Source: Bacteroidales bacterium Bact_07
Lineage (GTDB): Bacteria; Bacteroidota; Bacteroidia; Bacteroidales; Tenuifilaceae
Assembly (NCBI GenBank): GCA_001603415.1
Contig: LUYY01000095.1
Location: 1-8,585 of the forward strand
Direction: 5' to 3'
Length of the DNA: 8,585 nucleotides
Shown: positions 1-6,606 of the stretch, one piece after another
Position numbering within the stretch: the first letter of the stretch is position 1
How the letters are laid out: every line of letters starts with the position of its first letter
Made by a program: the position numbers and the translations under genes
Notes under the pieces: model-generated
Databases searched by the model: none
What the model was told of the DNA's origin: nothing
What the model saw: only the letters and a program-made list of their open reading frames with translations

Positions 1-870
1 AGGTTTATCTTTTTTTTCGTACTTCTTAATCTTTTGGGTATAAGCTCATTTGCTCAGGAGAAAAGGAAAAGCCAACAGGAAGCCGATTTTGAGAAATTCA
101 AAAGGGAGCGAGAACAGGACTTCCAGGACTTTAAGCAAAAACGTGAGGCCGAACTCAAAAAGATGGAACAGGACTACCTGGACTACTACAACGAGATGAC
201 AGGCCTTAAAAAACACTATGAGGAGAAGAAGGAACCCGAAAAAGCTCAAGCTGTTCAGGAAATTATTGACTACGAAAACACCATAGCCAAAACCCTGGGC
301 TATAAAATACCCGAAAGAATTAAGGAGAAAGCAAAGGATGAAACAACAACCGAAAACCCAATTTCCACTAACGAGGACATAAAAGATGCCAAAGAAAATA
401 TTGAAGAAAAAAAAGAACCCGAAACCCCTACTTTAACGCTAAAAGCAGATGTCGGTACCCGCGATGGCATTCCAGTACTAACTCCTGTACCCAAAAGATT
501 GGCTAAAATAACTTCGCCCTTTGGGGTAAGAATTCATCCTACCTTAGGACGGCCCATTAAACATAACGGTGTTGATTTTGGCTCGGGTCGCGGGGCAGAG
601 GTTTTTGCCGCATCGAGCGGAAAGGTGGCTTTGGCTCAGTATAATGGAACCTACGGGAACTACATCATTATTGAGCACAACGATGGAACCAGTTCGGTTT
701 ATGCTCATTTGGAGAGAATTACAACTACCAAGGGTAGCCCTGTAAGAAAGGGCGAGGTAATTGGATATACTGGCAGTACCGGACGAAGCACAGGACCTCA
801 CCTTCACTACGAGGTGCGCATAAAGGGGATCCCTGTCGATCCCAAGGGATATTTTATTGAAGCAAAGTAA
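1..870 (+). CDS. Exported M23-family (LytM-type) peptidoglycan endopeptidase with coiled-coil N-terminus, 5'-partial
   Basis: The reading frame is open from base 1, so the start codon lies before the window. The TTG at 34 is not a convincing start because it falls inside a hydrophobic stretch (codons 2-18, ending SSFA before QEK) that looks like a signal peptide with cleavage after the Ala. Numbering codons from base 1, residues about 20-95 are highly charged with regular Phe/Tyr/Leu spacing and predict a coiled coil. Residues about 105-150 are a Glu/Lys/Thr/Pro-rich linker. The C-terminal part is a complete M23 domain with the zinc motif HxxxD (H188, D192), YAH (H236) and HLH (H267, H269), so the zinc ligands and catalytic His look intact, unlike degenerate EnvC-type LytM domains. 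Family knowledge suggests it cuts peptide cross-links in periplasmic peptidoglycan. The exact bond and any partner are unknown. No terminator hairpin is visible after the stop. Confidence 0.92.
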   Translation, partial: RFIFFFVLLNLLGISSFAQEKRKSQQEADFEKFKREREQDFQDFKQKREAELKKMEQDYLDYYNEMTGLKKHYEEKKEPEKAQAVQEIIDYENTIAKTLGYKIPERIKEKAKDETTTENPISTNEDIKDAKENIEEKKEPETPTLTLKADVGTRDGIPVLTPVPKRLAKITSPFGVRIHPTLGRPIKHNGVDFGSGRGAEVFAASSGKVALAQYNGTYGNYIIIEHNDGTSSVYAHLERITTTKGSPVRKGEVIGYTGSTGRSTGPHLHYEVRIKGIPVDPKGYFIEAK

Positions 871-933
871 TTGGCTAAAACCGCCAGCTCATAAACATCA
901 ATAATCTATACATCAAACACTAACTTATTTTCC

Positions 934-941
934 TATTTTTG
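934..941 (+). promoter_or_regulatory. Candidate Bacteroidota -7 promoter element (TAnnTTTG) before the U32 gene
   Basis: TATTTTTG matches the Bacteroidota -7 consensus TAnnTTTG at every fixed position and lies in the only sizeable gap upstream of the long rightward gene run. I could not find a good TTTG/TTG -33 element at the expected distance, so the match is half a promoter. Initiation about 7 bases downstream would leave a leader of only about 8 bases before the ATG at 956. The element overlaps the TTGCAA inverted repeat described separately. Confidence 0.35.
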
Positions 942-955
942 CAAAAAAATTGCAA
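939..955 (+). repeat. TTGCAA inverted/direct repeat abutting the start codon of the U32 gene
   Basis: TTGCAA occurs at 939-944 and again at 950-955, separated by five A residues and ending directly against the ATG at 956. Because TTGCAA is its own reverse complement, the pair is both a direct repeat (11-base period, about one helical turn) and an inverted repeat able to form a 6-7 bp stem with an A5 loop. The first copy also sits within the perfect palindrome TTTTTGCAAAAA (936-947). It could be an operator-like site or an RNA hairpin at the start codon, or chance in A/T-rich DNA. Confidence 0.4.
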
Positions 956-2209
956 ATGCTAAAACGCGAGGAAATTGAGGTAATGGCTCCGGCAGGCAAT
1001 TTTGAGTCGCTCATGGCAGCCATACAGGGAGGGGCAAATTCGGTTTACTTTGGGGTTGGGAACCTTAACATGCGCGCTAAATCGTCAATCAATTTTACTG
1101 TTGACGATTTGCCAGAGGTAGTTCGCCTTTGCAAAAAGCATAATGTAAAAACCTATCTTACCGTAAATACCGTAATTTACGATACCGATATTCCCTACAT
1201 GCGCGAAATTATTGATACTGCGGCAAATGTTGGGGTAAGTGCACTTATTGTTTCCGACCAGGCAGCCATGCTTTACGCTCGACAGAAGGGAATGGAGGTT
1301 CATATTTCAACACAACTAAATATAAGCAATACCGAGGCTCTTCGTTTCTACTCGCAATGGGCCGATGTTGTTGTGCTTGCCCGTGAACTTAATCTCGATC
1401 AGGTTAAAACCATTTATCAAAACATTCATTCCCTTAATATTACCGGACCAAATGGTAAGCCCATCAAAATTGAACTTTTTGCACATGGGGCGCTCTGCAT
1501 GGCCATATCGGGTAAATGTTACTTAAGCCTGCACGAGGCTAACTCGTCGGCCAACCGGGGCGCTTGCCTTCAAATCTGTCGCCGCTCTTACACGGTTACC
1601 GATAACGAAACGGGTGCACAGCTGGAGATTGACAATGAGTATATCATGTCGCCTAAGGATTTATGCACCATTAACTTCCTTGATAAAATCTTAGATGCGG
1701 GTGTTAGAGTTCTTAAAATCGAAGGCCGGGCCCGTGGACCCGAATATGTGAAAACTGTTACCCAATGCTATAACGAGGCTGTTACATCGATTTGCAACGG
1801 AACCTACACACCCGATAAGGTTGATAACTGGATGCAGCGCCTTTCCACTGTGTTTAACAGAGGCTTTTGGGATGGTTACTACCTTGGTCGCCGACTGGGA
1901 GAATGGAGTAAAGCTTACGGCAATATTGCCACCGAGCGTAAACAGTATGTGGGAAAAATCACCAACTATTTCTCAAAGCTTGGTGTTGCCGAAATTACAG
2001 TGGAGGCATCGGAACTCTACCTGAACGACAAAATTTTAATTATCGGCCCAACTACCGGTGTTATTGAATACGAGGTAAAAGAGCTACAGGTAGATGAAAA
2101 GCCTGCCGGGTTTTCGCCAAAAGGAGTTAAATGCTCTATCCCTGTCCCTGAAAAGGTTCGTAGGGCCGACAAGCTTTATCGAATTGTAAAAATGCATTCC
2201 GAACAGTAA
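956..2209 (+). CDS. U32-family protein, TrhP/YegQ-like (probable tRNA uridine-34 hydroxylase; classically 'peptidase U32')
   Basis: The 417-residue protein opens with the family-typical APAGNFESL stretch (residues 11-19), suggesting a TIM-barrel-like start. It carries a perfect U32 signature from E173 to S191, with the pattern E-x-F-x2-G-A-L-C-x4-G-x-C-x-L-S. Four conserved cysteines are visible: C181, C188, C204 and C208. In E. coli TrhP (YegQ) and its Bacillus counterpart the family makes 5-hydroxyuridine at tRNA position 34, and the equivalent cysteines are implicated in iron-sulfur binding. RlhA, which modifies 23S rRNA, is the other studied branch but is much longer (about 650 residues). 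Length and the full C-terminal domain favour the TrhP branch, though the motif RRSY replaces the RWDY I recall in TrhP, so function is inferred rather than certain. I prefer ATG 956 to the in-frame TTG at 950, which would add only two residues. DUF4254 follows after 41 bases. Confidence 0.88.
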   Translation: MLKREEIEVMAPAGNFESLMAAIQGGANSVYFGVGNLNMRAKSSINFTVDDLPEVVRLCKKHNVKTYLTVNTVIYDTDIPYMREIIDTAANVGVSALIVSDQAAMLYARQKGMEVHISTQLNISNTEALRFYSQWADVVVLARELNLDQVKTIYQNIHSLNITGPNGKPIKIELFAHGALCMAISGKCYLSLHEANSSANRGACLQICRRSYTVTDNETGAQLEIDNEYIMSPKDLCTINFLDKILDAGVRVLKIEGRARGPEYVKTVTQCYNEAVTSICNGTYTPDKVDNWMQRLSTVFNRGFWDGYYLGRRLGEWSKAYGNIATERKQYVGKITNYFSKLGVAEITVEASELYLNDKILIIGPTTGVIEYEVKELQVDEKPAGFSPKGVKCSIPVPEKVRRADKLYRIVKMHSEQ

Positions 2210-2250
2210 AATAATTGTAAATTAGATGTTTAATTTTAAAGTAAATTGAT

Positions 2251-2865
2251 ATGAGTTTCAGCCAACTTTGCAACAAAATTTTTTGGGATTGCACATTGCA
2301 CTACCATACCATGGATAATGTTGATGCCCAACCTACAATTCCCTACAAGCCGGGAACCATTGAATTCTCCCTATTTACTAAAAACTGGATTGATGCCGTG
2401 CAGTGGCACCTTGAGGATATCATCCGCGATCCCAAAATTGACCCGGTAGAAGCGCTAAAAATAAAACGCCGTATCGATAAGTCGAACCAGGATCGTACCG
2501 ATTTGGTTGAAATGATTGATAGCTATTTCCTGGAAAAATACAAGGACATCAAGCCGCAACCCAATGCTACAATTAACACCGAAAGCCCAGCATGGGCCAT
2601 TGACCGCCTGTCGATACTGGCTCTCAAAATTTATCACATGGAACAAGAGGTTAAACGAACCGATGTTTCAAAAGAGCATATCGATAACTGCCAAAAGAAA
2701 CTTAACATTCTGCTTGAGCAAAGGGTCGATTTATCAACCGCAATCGATCAGCTACTCGACGATATTGAGCACGGGCGCAAGTACATGAAGGTTTACAAAC
2801 AGATGAAAATGTACAACGACCCATCGCTTAATCCTGTTCTTTATGGAGCAAAACAAAAAAGTTAA
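2251..2865 (+). CDS. DUF4254 domain protein (uncharacterised, Bacteroidota)
   Basis: This 204-residue soluble, mostly helical protein has no signal peptide or membrane segment. I recognise it as DUF4254 from two blocks: N-Q-D-R-T-D-L-V-E at residues 79-87, followed by an ID pair, and T-E-S-P-A-W-A-I-D-R-L-S-I-L at 110-123, continuing into LKIYHM. The charged region after residue 130 is likely a helical pair, and the tail is Lys/Tyr-rich. Length fits the family (about 200 residues), so the domain fills the protein. No biochemical function is known to me. The gene's last 23 bases overlap the start of a family 9 glycosyltransferase, which argues for coupled translation and a joint role, perhaps in lipopolysaccharide or other surface-glycan synthesis. 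That role is inferred from position only. The start at 2251 is the first ATG after a 41-base A/T-rich gap with no recognisable ribosome binding site or convincing promoter. Confidence 0.88.
   Translation: MSFSQLCNKIFWDCTLHYHTMDNVDAQPTIPYKPGTIEFSLFTKNWIDAVQWHLEDIIRDPKIDPVEALKIKRRIDKSNQDRTDLVEMIDSYFLEKYKDIKPQPNATINTESPAWAIDRLSILALKIYHMEQEVKRTDVSKEHIDNCQKKLNILLEQRVDLSTAIDQLLDDIEHGRKYMKVYKQMKMYNDPSLNPVLYGAKQKS
2843..2865 (+). other. 23-base gene overlap, DUF4254 end / GT9 start
   Basis: The glycosyltransferase ATG at 2843 lies 23 bases before the end of the DUF4254 stop codon (TAA at 2863-2865), in a different frame. No later ATG would preserve the conserved N-terminal strand of GT9, so the overlap appears real. 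Overlap of this size usually means the second gene is translated by ribosomes finishing the first. Confidence 0.85.
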
Positions 2866-3916
2866 CAGCTACTCCAAAAAACTACTGGTGGTCAGGTTAA
2901 GCGCCATTGGCGATGTGGCCATGACCATTCCTGCCATTTGGTCGCTTGTAAAGAACCACCCTGATGTTCAGGTTACATTCGTATCGCAGGGCTTTGCCCG
3001 CGATATTGTTAATCAACTTCCCGGAGTACTTTTTGTTGAGGCAAACACAAAAGGCCGACACAAGGGATTAATTGGCATTTGGCGACTGTTTTCCGATCTT
3101 CGAAAAATTGACCAGTTCGATGCTCTAGCCGATTTGCACGATGTAATACGCAGCAAGGTTCTTCGCAATCTGTTTTACCTTTCAGGTATAAAAAAGATTG
3201 CAGTAATCGATAAGGGGCGCATTGAAAAACGAAAGCTGGTTCGATTGAACAAGAAGCAGCTCGTTCAGCTTAAAACCACACCCGAGCGTTACATGGATAC
3301 TCTCCGGAGTCTTGGTTATACCATTGACGATGAGTTTGATTACCTTTTCCGGGAGGCTCGCTTACCTGAAAACATTACAATTCATTTAGGATACAAAGAT
3401 AAACGTTGGATTGGAATAGCTCCTTTTGCCAAGCATAAAGGGAAAATTTACCCTCTCGAAAAAATGGAGCGTGTGGTTGAAATCCTTGCAGGTTCAAAAA
3501 CTAACAAAATCATTCTTATAGGTGGCGGGGGAAAGGAGCAACAAATACTTGAGACCTGGGAGAAAAAATATCCAAATACCATTTCTATTGCCCGCAAGTA
3601 TAGTATAATTAATGAGCTAAAAATAATATCGAACCTCGATGTAATGGTTTGCATGGATTCGGCCAATATGCATTTTGCATCGTTGGTAAACACCCCCGTT
3701 GTAAGCATTTGGGGAGCTACACATCCCTATGCCGGCTTTTACGGTTGGAAACAAAATCAATCAAATGCAGTTCAAATCGAACTCTACTGCAGGCCATGCT
3801 CCATTTATGGTAACAAGCCCTGCTTCAGAAAGGATTACGCTTGTTTAAATCGAATTGAACCCGAAACCATTGTAAATAAAATCAACACTGTAATTGATCG
3901 CTTCAATAGAATTTAA
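2843..3916 (+). CDS. Glycosyltransferase family 9 (ADP-heptose:LPS heptosyltransferase-like)
   Basis: The 357-residue protein has the two-Rossmann GT-B layout of GT9. The N-terminal motif VVRLSAIGDV (16-25) includes D24, which aligns with the catalytic Asp of WaaC/WaaF. The C-terminal nucleotide-sugar half shows IGIAPFAKHKGKIYP, a glycine-rich IGGGGKE strand-loop, and DSANMH (272-277), the family's D-S/T-G-xx-H motif with Ala for Gly. A cysteine cluster follows, C316-x2-C319-x7-C327-x6-C334, like the C-x-P-C...C...C tail of many heptosyltransferases. GT9 enzymes work on the inner membrane face, adding heptose or another sugar to the lipid A core. Donor and acceptor cannot be read from the sequence, so I give no waa symbol. 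Its ATG lies inside the end of the DUF4254 gene, making translational coupling likely, and a YitT-family gene follows after 18 bases. Confidence 0.92.
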   Translation: MEQNKKVNSYSKKLLVVRLSAIGDVAMTIPAIWSLVKNHPDVQVTFVSQGFARDIVNQLPGVLFVEANTKGRHKGLIGIWRLFSDLRKIDQFDALADLHDVIRSKVLRNLFYLSGIKKIAVIDKGRIEKRKLVRLNKKQLVQLKTTPERYMDTLRSLGYTIDDEFDYLFREARLPENITIHLGYKDKRWIGIAPFAKHKGKIYPLEKMERVVEILAGSKTNKIILIGGGGKEQQILETWEKKYPNTISIARKYSIINELKIISNLDVMVCMDSANMHFASLVNTPVVSIWGATHPYAGFYGWKQNQSNAVQIELYCRPCSIYGNKPCFRKDYACLNRIEPETIVNKINTVIDRFNRI

Positions 3917-3934
3917 AATCAAAATGATAAGTCT

Positions 3935-4846
3935 ATGACCTACGTAACTAAAGAGAAACTATTCAGCAGGGAATGGTTTAAGGCGTATGCCTTAATACTG
4001 GCTGGATCGTTCATTCTTGCAGCAGGTTTTGTTCTGTTTATCGACCCACACCGAATTGCACCCGGGGGCGTTTATGGCATTGGTATCATTGTTCACTACC
4101 TCACAAAAGGAATGTTTTCATGGGCACCCGATGGTTTACCAATAGGAACCGTAGGCTTGCTGTTAAATATTCCGCTTACCATTATTGGCATAAGAGTATT
4201 AGGCCCAATGTTTGGGATTAAAACCGTAGTTGGTTTTGTTCTTTCATCGGTTTTTATTGATGTTTTACACCTCCAGCTTGGCTATGATCCTCTGGTTGAC
4301 GATATGCTGCTCTCATCAATTTTCGGTGGCGTACTCATTGGATTTGGCTTAGGCCTAATTTTTAAATCAAAAGCTACTTCGGGTGGTTCCGATATCATTG
4401 CAATGATTATTGCCAAGTACACCCGCTTACCCTTGGGTCAACTTATGATTTATGTTGACTCAACCATTGTTCTTTTGGCATTGGTGGCTTTTCAGGACTG
4501 GAAAATACCCCTATACTCTTGGGTGGTAATATACGTTACCGGAAAAGTAATCGACATGACCATTCAGGGCGTTAGCTACGATAAAGCCCTTTTCATTATC
4601 ACAGATAAGTACGAGGATGTTAAAAATAAGATAATCCACGATATTGAACGCGGAGGAACTATTATCAATGTACAGGGTATGTACACCGGCCATGATAAAA
4701 AAATGATATTTACCAATGTCTCGCGCCGCGAGGTTCACATGCTTAAGGATTACATCCATAAAATTGATCCAAACGCATTTATCACCGTTATTGATGCCAA
4801 CGAAATTCTTGGAAACGGATTTAAACCGCTAAGCGAGAGTCTATAA
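3935..4846 (+). CDS. YitT family membrane protein (YitT_membrane + DUF2179)
   Basis: The 303-residue integral membrane protein has two parts. Residues about 15-215 contain six or so hydrophobic segments (near 15-35, 45-60, 72-92, 95-115, 125-148 and 170-192, with a weaker one near 198-215) and family landmarks such as APGGVYGIG after the first segment and the KATSGGSDIIA loop between later segments. Residues about 220-295 form the soluble DUF2179 domain, with GGTIINVQGMYTG, a V-S-R-R-E-V-H motif and DPNAFITVIDANEILGNGF. Length is close to the usual 280-300 residues. YitT proteins are widespread and poorly characterised; a transport role has been suggested, but I know of no established substrate. 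It begins 18 bases after the GT9 stop and ends 10 bases before rsgA, so it probably shares their transcript. The ATG at 3924 just upstream is out of frame and stops after four codons. Confidence 0.93.
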   Translation: MTYVTKEKLFSREWFKAYALILAGSFILAAGFVLFIDPHRIAPGGVYGIGIIVHYLTKGMFSWAPDGLPIGTVGLLLNIPLTIIGIRVLGPMFGIKTVVGFVLSSVFIDVLHLQLGYDPLVDDMLLSSIFGGVLIGFGLGLIFKSKATSGGSDIIAMIIAKYTRLPLGQLMIYVDSTIVLLALVAFQDWKIPLYSWVVIYVTGKVIDMTIQGVSYDKALFIITDKYEDVKNKIIHDIERGGTIINVQGMYTGHDKKMIFTNVSRREVHMLKDYIHKIDPNAFITVIDANEILGNGFKPLSESL

Positions 4847-4856
4847 TTTACCGCCA

Positions 4857-5792
4857 ATGGAAAAGGGATTAGTGTTAAAAAGCACCGGTAGCCATTACAG
4901 GGTTCGTTTGGAGAATGGCCAGGTGGTTGAATGTGTACCACGCGGAAAACTTCGCCTAAACGAATTTAAAACCACAAATCCCATAACCGTTGGCGATTGG
5001 GTAACCGTTGAGTTAAACCCCAATGGTGTTGGCCTTATAACAGCCATTCAGGAACGAAAAAACTATATCATTCGTAAGGCAACCAATCTTTCGCGCGAGG
5101 CCCATATTATTGCTGCCAACATCGATCAGGCCTTACTTGTGGTTACAATTGTTCAACCCGAAACCCAACTGGCTTTTATCGACCGCTACCTTGTTACGGC
5201 AGAGGCCTACAGAATCCCAACAGTACTTGTTTTTAATAAAATCGATTTAGTCGATGCTACTTATCAATCTGTTCTCGATAGCTATATCTCAATATACGAA
5301 TCCATCGGATACAAATGCATAAAGGTTTCGGCAAGAACAGGTTTAAATCTCGATTTACTTAAACAAACACTTCAAGGTAAGGTTAGCTTACTATCGGGTA
5401 ATTCAGGCGTGGGTAAATCAACCCTAATTAATTGCATTGAGCCTGAATTAAACCTGAAAACCGCTGAAATCTCAAGTGCCCATCTTAAAGGCCGTCATAC
5501 AACAACATTCAGTGAAATATTTGAATTAAGCTTTGGCGGATTTATAATTGATACTCCCGGAATAAAAAGCTTTGGTTTAGTTGATATTGAAAAAGAAGAA
5601 CTTTACCATTTCTTTCCCGAGATTTTCAAATTATCCGACAAATGCAAGTACTACAATTGCACCCATATCCATGAGCCCGGTTGTGCTGTTATTGAAGCTG
5701 TTGATAGTGGTAAAATCGCTCCATCGCGCTACCTCAGCTACCTCAGCATTTATGATGATGAAAATGAAAAATACCGACCAAAGTTAAAGTAA
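4857..5792 (+). CDS. rsgA: Ribosome small subunit-dependent GTPase A (RsgA)
   Basis: RsgA binds the immature 30S subunit and uses ribosome-stimulated GTP hydrolysis late in subunit maturation. The 311-residue protein shows the circularly permuted GTPase order that defines the family. An N-terminal OB-fold (about 1-70) is followed by G4 NKID (127-130), a G5-like VSARTG, the P-loop GNSGVGKST (181-189, with K187), the HTTTF switch region (214-218) and G3 DTPG (232-235). The C-terminal zinc knuckle is complete: C263-x4-C268-x-H270-x5-C276. Nothing essential is missing and the length is normal. It starts 10 bases after the YitT gene, supporting co-transcription, and is followed by a 43-base A/T-rich gap that contains a weak palindrome. 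Confidence 0.97.
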   Translation: MEKGLVLKSTGSHYRVRLENGQVVECVPRGKLRLNEFKTTNPITVGDWVTVELNPNGVGLITAIQERKNYIIRKATNLSREAHIIAANIDQALLVVTIVQPETQLAFIDRYLVTAEAYRIPTVLVFNKIDLVDATYQSVLDSYISIYESIGYKCIKVSARTGLNLDLLKQTLQGKVSLLSGNSGVGKSTLINCIEPELNLKTAEISSAHLKGRHTTTFSEIFELSFGGFIIDTPGIKSFGLVDIEKEELYHFFPEIFKLSDKCKYYNCTHIHEPGCAVIEAVDSGKIAPSRYLSYLSIYDDENEKYRPKLK

Positions 5793-5796
5793 CACA

Positions 5797-5816
5797 TTAA
5801 TTTATAATTAAATTAA
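5797..5816 (+). repeat. Perfect all-A/T inverted repeat between rsgA and the AIM24-like gene
   Basis: TTAATTTA at 5797-5804 and its exact reverse complement TAAATTAA at 5809-5816 flank a 4-base TAAT spacer. The 8 bp stem has no G:C pair, so it would make a poor intrinsic terminator, and no U-tract follows. It could be a protein-binding palindrome, or simply reflect base composition in this gap. Confidence 0.4.
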
Positions 5817-5835
5817 AACTATATATTAATTGGTT

Positions 5836-6603
5836 ATGAAATCACATGAAATTGACTACAAGATTTTTGGCGAATCCATTCAACTGGTTGAGATTGAACT
5901 TGATCCGCACGAAACTGTTATAGCCGAAGCAGGGGCTATGGTTTACATGGAAAATGGTATTGAGTTTGAAACAAGGCTTGGCGATGGTTCAAATCCTGGA
6001 TCGGGATTCCTAGGTAAACTACTTTCCGCAGGTGCACGAGCCATAACAGGCGAATCAATATTTATGACTCACTTCACCAACATGGGCATAGGTAAAAGAA
6101 AAGTTGCCTTTTCGGCACCTTACCCCGGCACTGTTGTGCCAATCGATTTGTCAAAGGTAGGGGGTAATCTTATTGTCCAAAAAGACGGGTTCCTTTGTGC
6201 GGCGCTTGGTACAAGTATTTCGCTCCATTTCAACCGAAAACTAGGAGCGGGCTTGGTTGGTGGTGAGGGCTTTATCCTGCAACGCCTTTCCGGCGATGGC
6301 TTGGCTTTTGTCCATGCCGGTGGTACGGTTATCGAAAAACAACTTAATAACGAAACCCTACGCATCGATACAGGATGTATTGTAGCCTTTGAGCCTACTA
6401 TTGACTTTGATGTTCAAACCAGCGGTAATCTTAAGAGCATGCTCTTTGGCGGCGAGGGGCTCTTCCTTGCCACCCTATCGGGAACCGGAAAGGTATGGCT
6501 GCAATCCATGCCCATTAAGAAATTAATTCAAGCACTTGCTCCATACGGTAAAAATCGTGGAAAGGAAAACAACTCCATACTTGGCAATCTTTTAGAAGAG
6601 TAG
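5836..6603 (+). CDS. TIGR00266 / AIM24 family protein
   Basis: This 255-residue protein belongs to the TIGR00266 (AIM24) family of glycine-rich, mostly beta proteins. The family pattern runs through the whole length: an early stretch with EAGAMVYMENGIE, a Gly/Ser/Ala-rich loop after residue 50 (GSGFLGKLLSAGARAITGES), then FSAPYPGTVVPIDL and paired glycine turns such as GGEGF and GGEGLF. It ends with a family-typical KKLIQALAPYG stretch near the C-terminus. There is no signal peptide or membrane helix, so a cytoplasmic location is expected. Yeast Aim24 acts in mitochondrial inner-membrane organisation; the bacterial role is not established. I chose the ATG at 5836 over the in-frame TTG at 5830, which adds only two residues. 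The mnmH start lies three bases after the stop, so translational coupling is likely. Confidence 0.9.
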   Translation: MKSHEIDYKIFGESIQLVEIELDPHETVIAEAGAMVYMENGIEFETRLGDGSNPGSGFLGKLLSAGARAITGESIFMTHFTNMGIGKRKVAFSAPYPGTVVPIDLSKVGGNLIVQKDGFLCAALGTSISLHFNRKLGAGLVGGEGFILQRLSGDGLAFVHAGGTVIEKQLNNETLRIDTGCIVAFEPTIDFDVQTSGNLKSMLFGGEGLFLATLSGTGKVWLQSMPIKKLIQALAPYGKNRGKENNSILGNLLEE

Positions 6604-6606
6604 GCA

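Noticed and set aside
871..933. Search for a terminator or small RNA between the M23 and U32 genes
   Set aside because: I found no G:C-rich hairpin followed by a T-run and no stable stem in this stretch; it appears to be simple spacer.
2210..2250. TAATTTTA at 2231-2238 as a promoter for the DUF4254 gene
   Set aside because: The -7 match is imperfect and the nearest TTG (2215-2217) is only 13 bases away, well short of the expected spacing; the region is A/T-rich enough for chance matches.
3924..3938. ATG at 3924 upstream of the YitT gene as a start or small leader peptide
   Set aside because: It is out of frame with the YitT gene and stops after four codons. No repeat, attenuator hairpin or amino-acid bias suggests a leader peptide.
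5728..5747. 9-base tandem repeat (GCTACCTCA twice) near the 3' end of rsgA, encoding YLSYLS
   Set aside because: It is in frame and the encoded YxSYL-type pattern is normal for the RsgA C-terminal tail, so it is more likely ordinary coding sequence than a recent duplication.
6120..6365. Minus-strand open frame inside the AIM24-like gene, and similar antisense frames elsewhere
   Set aside because: These lie opposite strongly supported coding sequence and show no recognisable domain or promoter. They are expected by-products of the codon use of the real genes.
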